DNA of 64,000 nucleotides from Filomicrobium sp. (GCA_017792465.1 CP051234.1:2172606-2236605); one strand, 5' to 3'. Positions 35,888 to 44,610 are shown, numbered from the stretch's first letter. Translations and numbers: made by a program. Notes: generated by a model not told the origin, from the letters alone.

Positions 35888-35955
35888 CCCAACACTCGGC
35901 AAGCCGATGTTGGAGATCTTTGTCTTCGCCCAACACTCGGTAAACCGGTGTTGGT
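35888..35955. repeat. Two tandem imperfect palindromes (CCAACAC...GTGTTGG type)
   Basis: CCAACACTCGGCAAGCCGATGTTGG at about 35889-35913 and a second copy with TAAACCGGTGTTGG at about 35930-35954, each able to form a hairpin. They fill the mobA-mobB gap. Related palindromes occur at 55312-55400. They could be REP-like elements or processing sites within the mob operon. Confidence 0.65.
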
Positions 35956-35986
35956 GTAACCCAATTCCTCGGAGCCGGTTCGAAGG

Positions 35987-36634
35987 CTAGTTCAGCCCCT
36001 CGCCAGCCTTAATAAGCGCTTCGGCTTCGGCCAGTTCCTCAGGCGTATTGGCGTTGAAGAACGGGTCGAATTCCAACTCACCGACTTTGGCGATCGGGAA
36101 GTCTACTTCCAAAGTACCATGCCGATCCGTCCAATGCAGCACTTTGCGCACACCATCGTTGAGAGCGGCTTCAAGATCATCGGCAAGCTCCACCGGCCAA
36201 AGTCCGATGACGGGATGTTTGTGACCGCCCGACGCCGCAAGAACGACCTTTTCATTCCTATTTTCAAGCGCTTGCGCCAGCTTTACAACAAGATCGAGAG
36301 GCACGAACGGGGCATCTGTCGAGGCTGTGGCGATGTGCGTCGCAGCAGGCGTTTCTTTTGCCGCCCACCGCATCCCGGCTAAAACACCTGCCAAGGGGCC
36401 GACACTGCCTTCGATCGTATCGGCGGTGACGGGCAATCCAAATGCCGAAAACCGCGCGGGATCGCCATTGGCGTTCAACACCACGCGGCCAACCTGCGGC
36501 GCGAAGCGATCAAGCACGCGGGCCAGCATCGGCCGACTGGCTAACTCAAGCAGCCCCTTGTCGCCACCGCCCATGCGCCGCGATTGGCCGCCTGCCAACA
36601 GAACTCCGGTGATTGCGTCTTTCGAGATAACCAT
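35987..36634 (-). CDS. mobA: Molybdenum cofactor guanylyltransferase MobA
   Basis: 215 residues. The nucleotidyltransferase signature TGVLLAGGQSRRMGGGDKGLLEL is at the N-terminus, with SVGPLAGVLAGMRWA and ASTDAPFVPLDLV as GTP/Mg sites. It attaches GMP to Mo-molybdopterin, making the MGD that FdhA needs. It lies six bases after fdhD on the same strand. The chain ends in FFNANTPEELAEAEALI, a common MobA tail. Confidence 0.95.
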   Translation of the reverse strand: MVISKDAITGVLLAGGQSRRMGGGDKGLLELASRPMLARVLDRFAPQVGRVVLNANGDPARFSAFGLPVTADTIEGSVGPLAGVLAGMRWAAKETPAATHIATASTDAPFVPLDLVVKLAQALENRNEKVVLAASGGHKHPVIGLWPVELADDLEAALNDGVRKVLHWTDRHGTLEVDFPIAKVGELEFDPFFNANTPEELAEAEALIKAGEGLN

Positions 36635-36640
36635 TGCGCG

Positions 36641-37531
36641 TCAGTCGTCCCCGGCTTGGCTGCCCTTGCGGGCGTGCTTCTTATCTTCTTCTTCGAAGGC
36701 GTCGGCGTCCGCATCGAATTCGACCCGCTCGATCCCGGACAGGCAAACGAAGCGCTTGCCTCTGGCCCGGCCGATCAAGGTCAGTCCGGCTTCGCGGGCG
36801 AGGTCGACGCCCCAGGCGGTGAAGCCGGAGCGGGAGACGAGGATCGGGATCCGCATCTTGACGCACTTGATTACCATCTCCGAGGTCAGACGCCCGGTGG
36901 TGTAGAAGATCTTGTCGTCAGGCGCGACGTTGTTCAAAAACATGTAGCCCGCGATCTTGTCGATGGCGTTGTGGCGTCCGACGTCTTCCATGTAGACGAG
37001 CGGGCGATCCTCCTGACACAGAACACAACCGTGGATCGCTCCGGCCTTCAGATAAAGGCTTGGCTCGGTGTTGATCTTCTTGGTCAGACCATAAAGCCAG
37101 GATGTCTTGAGGCGGGCCGTCTTTGAAAGCTCGATGCCTTCCAGTTCGTCCAGCAAGTCCCCGAAGACAGTTCCTTGGGCGCAGCCTGATGTCTGGACCT
37201 TCTTTTTAAGCTTTTCCTCGTAATCGGTTTCGCGCGCGGTGCGTACGACAACGGTGGCGATGTCCTCGTCGTAGTCGATGCCCGTGATTTCGTCGTCGTC
37301 GCGCAGCATGCCCTGGTTCAGGAGAAAGCCGACGGCGAGCAGGAACGGATGGTCGCCGATCGTCATCATGGTGACGATCTCACGGCCGTTAAGGAACAGC
37401 GTGATCGCTTTTTCGGTGACGACGACGGTTTCGACTTCGCGGCCTTCGTGGTCGATGCCGGCGACGGTCTGCGACAAGGCGGGATCGTCAGGCGTCGGGC
37501 GGACTGCAAACTCTTTCAAAGGCTCGTGCAA
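36641..37531 (-). CDS. fdhD: Formate dehydrogenase accessory sulfurtransferase FdhD
   Basis: 296 residues. FdhD moves sulfur from a cysteine desulfurase onto Mo-bis-MGD before insertion into FDH. The family core is seen in EREIVTMMTIGDHPFLLAVGFLL, the Cys loop QTSGCAQGTVFGD, GAIHGCVLCQEDRPLVYMEDVGRHNAIDKIAG and TTGRLTSEMVIKC. The loop has one Cys where E. coli FdhD has a CxxC pair. The C-terminal 25 residues are an acidic/basic tail (EFDADADAFEEEDKKHARK). It begins the fdhD-mobA-mobB operon. Confidence 0.94.
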   Translation of the reverse strand: MHEPLKEFAVRPTPDDPALSQTVAGIDHEGREVETVVVTEKAITLFLNGREIVTMMTIGDHPFLLAVGFLLNQGMLRDDDEITGIDYDEDIATVVVRTARETDYEEKLKKKVQTSGCAQGTVFGDLLDELEGIELSKTARLKTSWLYGLTKKINTEPSLYLKAGAIHGCVLCQEDRPLVYMEDVGRHNAIDKIAGYMFLNNVAPDDKIFYTTGRLTSEMVIKCVKMRIPILVSRSGFTAWGVDLAREAGLTLIGRARGKRFVCLSGIERVEFDADADAFEEEDKKHARKGSQAGDD

Positions 37532-37625
37532 ACTCGTGCTCCATTGGGCGGAATGGGCGTTTGAAGGACTGGCGGACTTCTACCATCGCCGGCTTCAACT
37601 GCGGCACTTGGCATACCACATTTTA

Positions 37626-37639
37626 TACCTTATCAGGTA
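37626..37639. promoter_or_regulatory. Palindrome TACCT-N4-AGGTA, candidate operator
   Basis: Perfect 5-4-5 inverted repeat in the divergent gap between fdhD and mrp, 95 bases from the fdhD start. A third ACCT-type half (TAGGT) overlaps to the right. The shape suits a dimeric regulator, perhaps of the Rrf2 type since both flanking genes involve Fe-S or Mo enzymes, but no factor can be assigned. Confidence 0.3.
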
Positions 37640-37797
37640 GGTCAAGATTACAACGTGGAGCATCGTGACTTCGCCGCGCCGTTCTGTCAGAATGCAGGGG
37701 AACCCATCCCTTCACGATCCGCAAGCTGGCAGTTGTGTTCGCATGACGAGGGACCGGCGATAATGCGACGTGAAACTCCCCAGGAGAGAGCATACGA

Positions 37798-39330
37798 ATG
37801 TCCGTTTCGAAGGATCTGATCCTTTCTGAATTACGCCGTGTTAAAGGCCCCGATCTTGAAAGTAACATCGTCGATCTCGGCCTCGTTTCCGAAATCATGC
37901 AGAAAGACGGCCGCGTCTATTTCTCCATCACCGTTCCGGCGGAAAAAGCCGAGGAGCTGGAGCCGCTGAGACAGGCGGCGCAGAAAGTCGTCGCAGACAT
38001 TGAAGGTGTCGCGGGTGCGACCGCTGTGCTGACGGCTGAAGCCGCGCCAGGCGCGTCCGCCTCGCCGGTTGCCGGTACTGGGGCAGGCAGCAACGTCAGC
38101 GAGCATCCCCGGGTTGCAGAGGCGCGCGCGCGAATGGCCGGACAATCCGGCGGTGGCGCGGGTGCTGCTCCGAAAGGTCCGCAGGCGGGAGCCGGCGCCA
38201 AACAGGATGGCGTCCCCAATGTCAAACATTTGATCGCGATCGCATCCGGCAAGGGCGGCGTCGGCAAGTCGACGACGACGGTTAACCTCGCGCTCGGACT
38301 GCAGGCGATCGGGCTCAAGGTCGGTATTCTCGACGCTGATATTTTCGGGCCGTCGCAGCCGCGTCTGCTTGGCATTACCGGTCGCCCGACGGCTGCGGAA
38401 GGCAACATCGTCAATCCGCTTTCAGGCTACGGGCTGAAGGTCATGTCGATGGGGTTCCTGGTCGAAGAAGGAACGCCGATCGTCTGGCGTGGTCCGATGG
38501 TCGTGCAGGCCCTGCAGCAGATGCTGTTCCAGGTTGCATGGGGCGAGCTTGACGTGGTCCTGATCGACATGCCGCCGGGCACGGGCGACGTTCAGCTGAC
38601 GATGGCGCAGCAGGTGCCGCTTTCAGGTGCGGTGATCGTCTCGACGCCGCAGGACCTCGCGCTGATCGATGCGCGCAAGGGTCTGGCGATGTTCCAGCAG
38701 GTCAACGTGCCGGTGCTGGGGATCGTCGAGAATATGAGCACGTTCGTCTGCCCCAAATGCGGAGAAGAAAGCCACATCTTCGGTCATGGCGGTGCGCGGA
38801 TCGAAGCACAAAAGCTCTCAGTGCCGTTCCTGGGCGGTGTGCCGCTGCACATGGAGATCCGCGAGAAGTCTGATACCGGTCAGCCGATCACGGCGACGGC
38901 GCCCGACAGCCCGCATGCGCAAATCTACCGCGATATCGCCGCGCACATCTGGGCGGAGGTCGAGAACGTTTCCGGCCATGGTCTCAAGGCGCCGAAGCTC
39001 GATCTTGCTGACGATGGCGCGTCGCTCAACGTCGCCTTCGAAGGCGGAGCTGAAGGTGCGTTGTCGGCAGAAATGCTGCGCGTGATGAGCCCTTCGGCAG
39101 AAGTCCAGGGGCATTCGGAAAGCCAGCGCGTGACGGTGGCGAAAAAGAAGAACGTGAAGATCACGCAGCTGCAGCCGGTCGGCAATTATGCCGTCAAGAT
39201 CCACTTTGACGACGGTCACAACACCGGTCTTTTCGCCTGGAGCTATCTGGATACGCTGCTGCAGGAGAAGGACGAGCTTTGGGCCAAGTATCTGGGCGAA
39301 CTGGAAGCCCAGGGTCTCGACCGCGGTTAA
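37798..39330 (+). CDS. Iron-sulfur cluster carrier ATPase Mrp/ApbC with C-terminal DUF971 domain
   Basis: 510 residues, much longer than the usual 280-370. Residues 1-80 are a MIP18/DUF59 domain (VKGPDLESNIVDLGLV). An Ala/Gly linker follows, then the P-loop ATPase with deviant Walker A GKGGVGKST (151-159), DADIFGPSQPRL, DMPPGTGDVQLT and the cluster-binding CPKC at 318-321. After about 430 a second domain (ITQLQPVGNYAVKIHFDDGH, then GLFAWSYL) matches DUF971/GBBH-like N-terminal. It carries [4Fe-4S] to apo-proteins, plausibly including the Fe-S-rich dehydrogenase proteins next door. GGAGAG precedes the ATG. Confidence 0.93.
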   Translation: MSVSKDLILSELRRVKGPDLESNIVDLGLVSEIMQKDGRVYFSITVPAEKAEELEPLRQAAQKVVADIEGVAGATAVLTAEAAPGASASPVAGTGAGSNVSEHPRVAEARARMAGQSGGGAGAAPKGPQAGAGAKQDGVPNVKHLIAIASGKGGVGKSTTTVNLALGLQAIGLKVGILDADIFGPSQPRLLGITGRPTAAEGNIVNPLSGYGLKVMSMGFLVEEGTPIVWRGPMVVQALQQMLFQVAWGELDVVLIDMPPGTGDVQLTMAQQVPLSGAVIVSTPQDLALIDARKGLAMFQQVNVPVLGIVENMSTFVCPKCGEESHIFGHGGARIEAQKLSVPFLGGVPLHMEIREKSDTGQPITATAPDSPHAQIYRDIAAHIWAEVENVSGHGLKAPKLDLADDGASLNVAFEGGAEGALSAEMLRVMSPSAEVQGHSESQRVTVAKKKNVKITQLQPVGNYAVKIHFDDGHNTGLFAWSYLDTLLQEKDELWAKYLGELEAQGLDRG

Positions 39331-39520
39331 GCGCTTCCGCCGCCTACCCTTCACTGCTCATAACCCATTGCGGACGGCTGGTTGTTGCAAAACCGGCCGT
39401 TTGTCGTTTGGCGGGGGCTCAAAGTGGCGGGCCTTGCGTGCGGCGATGCGGCATAGGTTGCATGCGCCTTTGTTTGGCTACAACCTTCGCGAAAAACATC
39501 AGCGAAAAGAGGAGTCGATC

Positions 39521-40378
39521 ATGAGTATCAAGAAGCTTTTCGCCATCAGGGGACTTTTGACGCAAGGCGTCGCTATCGCCGTCATGACGGGCGTCCTGCT
39601 CGGCGCGGCTGGATCGCAACCGGCGCTCGCTGCGAAGTGCGGCAAGACCTCGGCTGGATTTCAGTCGTGGCTGGAAGACTTCAAAGCCGAAGCGCGCGCC
39701 AAAGGCATCTCGAACAAGACGCTGCAACGGGCGCTCAGCGGGGTCAGCTACGACCGCCGGGTGATCAAGCGCGACCGCTCGCAGCATTCCTTCAAGCTGA
39801 GCTTTAACCAGTTTTATAAGCGACGCGTCGGGTCGTACCTGATGAAGAAGGCGCGCGGCAAACTTGCCAAGCATCGCAGGCTTCTGGCGGGCATCGAAAA
39901 GCGCTACGGCGTGCCAGCTGAGGTTCTGGTCTCGATTTGGGGACTGGAGACGAATTTCGGTCGCGACGGCGCGGGCAAGTATTCAATCATCCAGGCCATC
40001 GCGACGCTTGCTTACGATTGCCGCCGGTCTGCTTTCTTCAAGCGGCATCTGCATGCAGCCATGCGCATCGTTCAGCGCGGCGACATGAGCCCGAAGCAAA
40101 TGCGTGGCGGATGGGCTGGCGAAATCGGCCAGGTGCAGTTTCTGCCGGCCTCTTATGACGCCTATGCGGTCGACTATGACGGTAACGGCCGCCGCGATCT
40201 GCGCCGCAGCGTTCCCGATATCCTCGCTTCGACGGCGAACTTCCTGCGCGCGCATGGCTGGAAGCGCGGCGGCAGTTGGGACCCGGGCACGGCGAACTAT
40301 GCGGCGATTAAGGAATGGAACCGCGCCAACGTTTATGCGCGCACGATCGCAGTGATGTCGAACAAGTTGCGGAAGTAG
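39521..40378 (+). CDS. Lytic murein transglycosylase, MltB-like, single domain
   Basis: 285 residues from ATG 39521 (AGAGGAG upstream; the frame is open to 39188 but overlaps mrp). The signal peptide spans about 1-37 and ends in ALA before AKCGKTS. The SLT_2 domain carries EKRYGVPAEVLVSIWGLETNFG with catalytic Glu and GGWAGEIGQVQFLPASYDAYA. It lacks the C-terminal peptidoglycan-binding domain of its paralogue at 7736-8953, so it is a core-only member. It acts in the periplasm on glycan strands. It stands alone between mrp and a helicase gene. Confidence 0.92.
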   Translation: MSIKKLFAIRGLLTQGVAIAVMTGVLLGAAGSQPALAAKCGKTSAGFQSWLEDFKAEARAKGISNKTLQRALSGVSYDRRVIKRDRSQHSFKLSFNQFYKRRVGSYLMKKARGKLAKHRRLLAGIEKRYGVPAEVLVSIWGLETNFGRDGAGKYSIIQAIATLAYDCRRSAFFKRHLHAAMRIVQRGDMSPKQMRGGWAGEIGQVQFLPASYDAYAVDYDGNGRRDLRRSVPDILASTANFLRAHGWKRGGSWDPGTANYAAIKEWNRANVYARTIAVMSNKLRK

Positions 40379-40766
40379 TCCGGACGTGGCGCTTTGGCGC
40401 CGCATAAAGGCAATTTGACCCTGCACATCAGGATTTCATTGACTTGTGCGCCGCAGCATGAGAGGAACGGCGCATCGCTTCGATGCGATTTCGGCGCTCC
40501 AGCCGCGTGAAGGGCTTGTGAATGAGCCGGGAAACCAATGATCCCGGTTCCAAGTTGCCCCCAGTTGAGCCAGCCGCGAACCAATTCATCTGACAGCCCA
40601 GGACACGCGGGGCGTCCCCATTCTCTCAGGCCAGCTCAAGCGCGCCCAAACATTTCGCGCTTCCCAAGCCTTGTGGAGATGAACCCGCCTGACGCGACTC
40701 CGACCGGAAGTTTGAGACTTCCCGGCCATCGGCGTCATGGCGCATTTTTGGAAATACAAAGACCGA
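40379..40766. other. 388-base leader of the DEAD-box helicase gene
   Basis: Contains small hairpins (for example GCATCG/CGATGC near 40470-40487) but no T-tract terminator and no coding frame with codon character. A long leader would suit a cold-regulated helicase gene, but no cold-shock element can be recognised by eye. Confidence 0.4.
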
Positions 40767-42686
40767 ATGACATTCAAAGACCTAAGCCTCGCTTCGCCAA
40801 TCCTTAAGGCGCTTGAGCGCGAAGGCTATAGCGCGCCGACGCCGATCCAGGCGCAGGCGATCCCTGCAATTCTCGAAGGCTCCGACCTTCTCGGCATCGC
40901 GCAGACGGGCACCGGCAAGACCGCGGCGTTCGCATTGCCGATCCTGACCCTATTGGCAGAAAATACCAAGCCGCCGATGCGGAAAGGCTGCCGCGCGCTC
41001 GTCCTTTCTCCGACCCGCGAACTGGCTTCGCAAATCGCTGAGAGCTTCCGCACTTATGGGAAGTTCATGGGCCTCAAAGTCGCCGTCATTTTTGGCGGTG
41101 TCGATATCCGCAAGCAGATCCAGAATCTGGCCGGCGGTGTCGATGTAATCGTCGCGACGCCTGGACGCCTGCTCGACCATGTCGCTGAGCGGACGGTGGA
41201 TCTTTCGGGAACGGAAATCTTCGTTCTCGACGAAGCCGACCAGATGCTCGACATGGGCTTCGTCAAACCTATCCGGCAGATCGCCAACCGGCTGAGCCGC
41301 AAACGGCAGAACCTGTTCTTCTCGGCGACGATGCCGAAGGAAATCGCCGGGCTTGCCGAAGAGCTCCTCAACAAGAACCCCGTCAAAGTCTCCGTGACGC
41401 CGGTTTCGAAAACGGCCGACCGCGTCGAGCAGAAGATCATCCACGTCGAAGCGCGAAAGAAACGCGCGCTGCTTGTCGAACTATTTGGCGATCAGTCGAT
41501 GGAGCGCACGCTGGTCTTCACGCGCACGAAGCGCGGCGCAGACCGTGTCGCGCGTCACCTGGAGCTTGCCGGCATCAACGCGTCTGCGATCCATGGCAAC
41601 AAGAGCCAGCGTCAGCGCGAAAAGGCGCTCGATGCGTTCAAGCGCTCCGACATCAAGGTACTTGTTGCGACTGATATTGCAGCGCGCGGCATCGACATCG
41701 ATAGCGTCTCGCACGTCGTCAACTTCGAGTTGCCGGAAGTGCCGGAGGCTTACGTTCACCGTATCGGCCGGACGGCTCGCGCAGGTGCTTCGGGCCAGGC
41801 GATCTCGCTTTGCGATGTCGGTGAGCGCGATCTGCTGCGCAATATCGAACGGATCACGCGTCAGAAAATTCCAAGCGAAGATCGCCGCGGCGACGAGACG
41901 CTTGAAGCGCAGCCGGAACCGCAACGTAGCCGCAACGGTGGCTCTGGTGGTCGTCCGGATCGCTCGCAGCGCTCTGAAAGGCCCCAACGTTCGCGCTCTC
42001 GCGGGCGCGATGGTGAAGGCCGGTCGCAGGGTGAAGGCAACCCGCAGCCAGCAAGCCGTCAGCGTGGCCCGCATGGTGACGGGCAGGGCTTAGAAAGACA
42101 TGCGGGCGATGCGGCCGGTGCGCGGCCGGAACGCCGCCCACGCGACGCAGACGGTGATCGCGGCAACCGCTCGGAACGTCCGGCGGAGGCAAACGCGCGT
42201 CGGAATGAGCAAAGCGCAAACGGTGGTAACCGCAAGGGGCCGCGGCCGCAAGGCAACCGTGGCAATAATCGCGGCGAACGCAATGATCGTGGTCGCGGCG
42301 AGCGCGATGACCGTCACGGCTACCGCAGCGAACGCCGCGGCGCTGGCGAGTTTGGTGCTGAAGGCGGTCGCCGGTCGGCCGAGGCTCGCGGTGAACGAAA
42401 CGAGCGCGGTGAGCCTCGTGGCGAACGTGGTGCGCGCTCCGAGCGTCCAACGCAATGGAACAAGGGTCCGCGGCGCGATCCAGCAGGCGGTCGCGAAGAC
42501 CGCTCAGAGGGTGGACGCGAAGGTGGACGTAACCGCCGCAGCCACGCAGGCGATCGCCAGGCCAATGGCAACGCTTCCGGCAGCGACCGTCCGAACCGCA
42601 ATCATCGCGGCGGCGCAAACCGGCAGAACCAAAACCGTTCGAAGCCGCAAGCTCAGCGCCCGGTGTCGTTCGGCGCGGATATTTGA
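40767..42686 (+). CDS. DEAD-box ATP-dependent RNA helicase, RhlE-like, with long Arg/Gly-rich tail
   Basis: ATG 40767 gives the family start MTFKDLSLASPILKALEREG (639 aa); ATG 40737 is possible. Q motif PTPIQAQAIP, motif I AQTGTGKTAA, Ia PTRELA, GG, TPGRLLDH, II VLDEADQML, III SAT, V TDIAARGIDI and VI HRIGRTARAG are all present by about residue 365. From about 375 to the end the chain is low-complexity, rich in Arg, Gly, Asn and Glu (GNRGNNRGERNDRGRGERDD), likely disordered and RNA-binding. It unwinds structured RNA in ribosome assembly, decay or cold response. A terminator follows at 42734. Confidence 0.93.
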   Translation: MTFKDLSLASPILKALEREGYSAPTPIQAQAIPAILEGSDLLGIAQTGTGKTAAFALPILTLLAENTKPPMRKGCRALVLSPTRELASQIAESFRTYGKFMGLKVAVIFGGVDIRKQIQNLAGGVDVIVATPGRLLDHVAERTVDLSGTEIFVLDEADQMLDMGFVKPIRQIANRLSRKRQNLFFSATMPKEIAGLAEELLNKNPVKVSVTPVSKTADRVEQKIIHVEARKKRALLVELFGDQSMERTLVFTRTKRGADRVARHLELAGINASAIHGNKSQRQREKALDAFKRSDIKVLVATDIAARGIDIDSVSHVVNFELPEVPEAYVHRIGRTARAGASGQAISLCDVGERDLLRNIERITRQKIPSEDRRGDETLEAQPEPQRSRNGGSGGRPDRSQRSERPQRSRSRGRDGEGRSQGEGNPQPASRQRGPHGDGQGLERHAGDAAGARPERRPRDADGDRGNRSERPAEANARRNEQSANGGNRKGPRPQGNRGNNRGERNDRGRGERDDRHGYRSERRGAGEFGAEGGRRSAEARGERNERGEPRGERGARSERPTQWNKGPRRDPAGGREDRSEGGREGGRNRRSHAGDRQANGNASGSDRPNRNHRGGANRQNQNRSKPQAQRPVSFGADI

Positions 42687-42733
42687 GCGTTCAGGCCCTT
42701 CAGCCTTTTCTGAACTGAAGCGCTGCTAACAAA

Positions 42734-42770
42734 CAAAAAAAGCGGTCCGAGATTTCGGGCCGCTTTTTTT
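42734..42770. terminator. Bidirectional terminator between the helicase gene and speE
   Basis: A7-GCGGTCCGA, loop GATT, TCGGGCCGC-T7. A-run and T-run flank both arms, so it can end the helicase transcript on the plus strand and the speE transcript on the minus strand. Confidence 0.88.
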
Positions 42771-42832
42771 GTTTCAACGTTTTTGTGCCGTTGGCGGGAA
42801 ATGTCTAACAACGACACCCTGTCCTTGGTGAC

Positions 42833-43888
42833 TTAGCTCTCCGACTTGGCGGATTTGGCTTTGCGTCGGGTCGCGCCTGGTTTCTTGGCTGGTGGCTTCG
42901 AGGAAGCAGCCGGTTTCTTCGCCGGGCTTCTTGCTTTTTTCGCGACTGGCTTTTTTGCCGGCTTCGGTATCGCAGGTTGCGCCGTCTCGTGCACATAGCC
43001 GCGGTCATCGCCAGCGCGCCCGGCTTCGATCGCCTCTTCGGCAACGCGGGCGATGTCGGCTGGCAAGGCGAATGCGCCGACGTGGACGGCAGGGGTGTAG
43101 TATTTCATGGCACCCGTCACGCCTTTGCGCGCACGCTTGGCGAGGATCTTTTCGTCGACCTTCAGAACCGACTTGGAATCGGTGGCAAAGTTCAGTGCGA
43201 ACATGCCGCCGAAGTAGCAGGGCTGATGGCAGATGTATGGGGCGACGCGCTTGAAGAGCGAGGCGAAGATGCGGGTGGTGCCGGCCAGGTGATCGGGAAA
43301 CAGCTGCGCCAAGCCGTTCTGGGTCACCAAGATGCCACCCTTCGTCAGGGCCTTCTTGCAGTCGGCGAAGAATTCCTTGGTGTGGAGCACTGCGGAAGGG
43401 CCGATTGGCTCAGACGAGTCGACGATGATGCAGTCGAACTGCTCTTTCGTTTCGGCGACGTATTTCAGACCGTCAGCGATGACGACTTCGGTGCGTGGAT
43501 CGTTGAAAGCATCCTGCGGGATGCCGGGGTAATATTTGAGCGCGGTGTCGATGACCTCTTTGTCGATCTCGACGAGGACGGCGCGCTCGATGCTGTCGTG
43601 TTTCAAGACTTCGCGCAGAACGCCGCCATCACCGCCGCCCACGACCAAGACGCTTTTGGGTTTGTCGAGCGCCATCAAGGGAACGTGCGCCATCATCTCA
43701 TGATAGACGTGCTCATCCGACGTGGTGAGCTGGGTGACGCCATCGAGCATCAGGACCGTCCCCCAGGTGGGGTTTTCGAAAATCACCAGATGCTGGTGCT
43801 CGGTCTTAACTTCGTGGAGCACTTTGGAAGCACGCAGCGACACGCGCCAATCGGCGTGAAAGGTTTCTTCGATCCAGCGGTCGCTCAT
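42833..43888 (-). CDS. speE: Spermidine synthase with histone-like Lys/Ala/Pro tail
   Basis: Transfers aminopropyl from decarboxylated SAM to putrescine. Core residues 1-300: WRVSLRASKVLHEVKTEHQH, TWGTVLMLDGVTQLTTSDE, the dcSAM-binding VLVVGGGDGGVLREVLKH, DAFNDPRTEVVIADGL and the gate IIVDSSEPIGPSAVLHT. The last ~45 residues (PAKKPVAKKARSPAKKPAAS and beyond) are Lys/Ala/Pro repeats like the tail of histone H1, absent from typical SpeE (about 290 aa). speD, the dcSAM source, lies upstream on the same strand after 158 bases. The tail could bind nucleic acid. Confidence 0.94.
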   Translation of the reverse strand: MSDRWIEETFHADWRVSLRASKVLHEVKTEHQHLVIFENPTWGTVLMLDGVTQLTTSDEHVYHEMMAHVPLMALDKPKSVLVVGGGDGGVLREVLKHDSIERAVLVEIDKEVIDTALKYYPGIPQDAFNDPRTEVVIADGLKYVAETKEQFDCIIVDSSEPIGPSAVLHTKEFFADCKKALTKGGILVTQNGLAQLFPDHLAGTTRIFASLFKRVAPYICHQPCYFGGMFALNFATDSKSVLKVDEKILAKRARKGVTGAMKYYTPAVHVGAFALPADIARVAEEAIEAGRAGDDRGYVHETAQPAIPKPAKKPVAKKARSPAKKPAASSKPPAKKPGATRRKAKSAKSES

Positions 43889-44046
43889 TTTTTTAAATAT
43901 TCCTTTGGCGGGCTGTGGCGATCCGGAAAGGATAACCAGTTCTATGTGACAGGCTTAATGAAGACTACGCAAAAACAGGCAAGTCCCGGAAGAGGCTTGT
44001 CTTCCGGGACCTGTTGCTGTGGGTCGCAAGGCGCGATGGCGCTTCT

Positions 44047-44610
44047 TCAAGCGGCCTTTTTCTGGGAGCTAACGAACATGTGGCGGACCGGGGCTTCGCG
44101 CGAAGCTGCCGTCTTCCACTTCATTTCGTCCATCTCTTCGCCGCGCTGGTGCTCTTTCACGACCACGTCTTCGGCTTCGAAAGCCTGGCGCAGAACTTCG
44201 ACGGCGAGGTGCGGTTTAGCTTCCCCGCACATGAACACGTCGAAGGCCGCGTAGTCGGCTTCCGGCCAGCTGTGGACGGAAATATGGCTTTCGGAGAGAA
44301 CGGCTACGCCGCTTACTCCACCATTTGGCGTGAAGTGATGCAGGTGAATGTGCAGGAGCGTCGCCCCGGCCACTTCCACGCAGCGCTTCAAGGTTTCTTC
44401 AACCCATTTCAGGTCATCGAGCCGGCGTGCGCCGAACAGATCTATGATGAGATGTGTTCCAGCGAAACGAACGCCGTCACGCTCAATAAAGAAGTCTTTT
44501 CTTTCTTCCCGAACCTCCTCGATGGAGGTTGCGTTCAGATCTTCCTCTTGGGCGGTGCTTGAACGAGTCAAGTCCATCCCCAATTGGAAGAGGGCGTCGT
44601 CATAGGCCAT
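44047..44610 (-). CDS. speD: S-adenosylmethionine decarboxylase proenzyme
   Basis: Makes decarboxylated SAM for SpeE. ATG 44610 follows GGGAGGG and gives 187 aa; the open frame to 44754 has no such site. The self-cleavage site that makes the pyruvoyl group is between Glu107 and Ser108 (VLSESHISVHSWPE), with active-site His in the same block and Cys in FDVFMCGEAKPH. A 45-residue N-terminal extension (GMDLTRSSTAQEEDLNATSI) precedes the standard core, which begins GTHLIIDLFG. speE follows on the same strand. Confidence 0.93.
   Translation of the reverse strand: MAYDDALFQLGMDLTRSSTAQEEDLNATSIEEVREERKDFFIERDGVRFAGTHLIIDLFGARRLDDLKWVEETLKRCVEVAGATLLHIHLHHFTPNGGVSGVAVLSESHISVHSWPEADYAAFDVFMCGEAKPHLAVEVLRQAFEAEDVVVKEHQRGEEMDEMKWKTAASREAPVRHMFVSSQKKAA

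Noticed and set aside
35888-35955. CRISPR-like array
   Set aside because: Only two copies, palindromic, with a short connecting stretch and no cas genes.
40379-40766. Terminator after the second lytic transglycosylase
   Set aside because: Only a five-base GGCGC/GCGCC stem with no T-run is present.
43000-44254. 425-codon plus-strand frame over speE and speD
   Set aside because: Antisense shadow; both minus-strand genes have full catalytic motifs.
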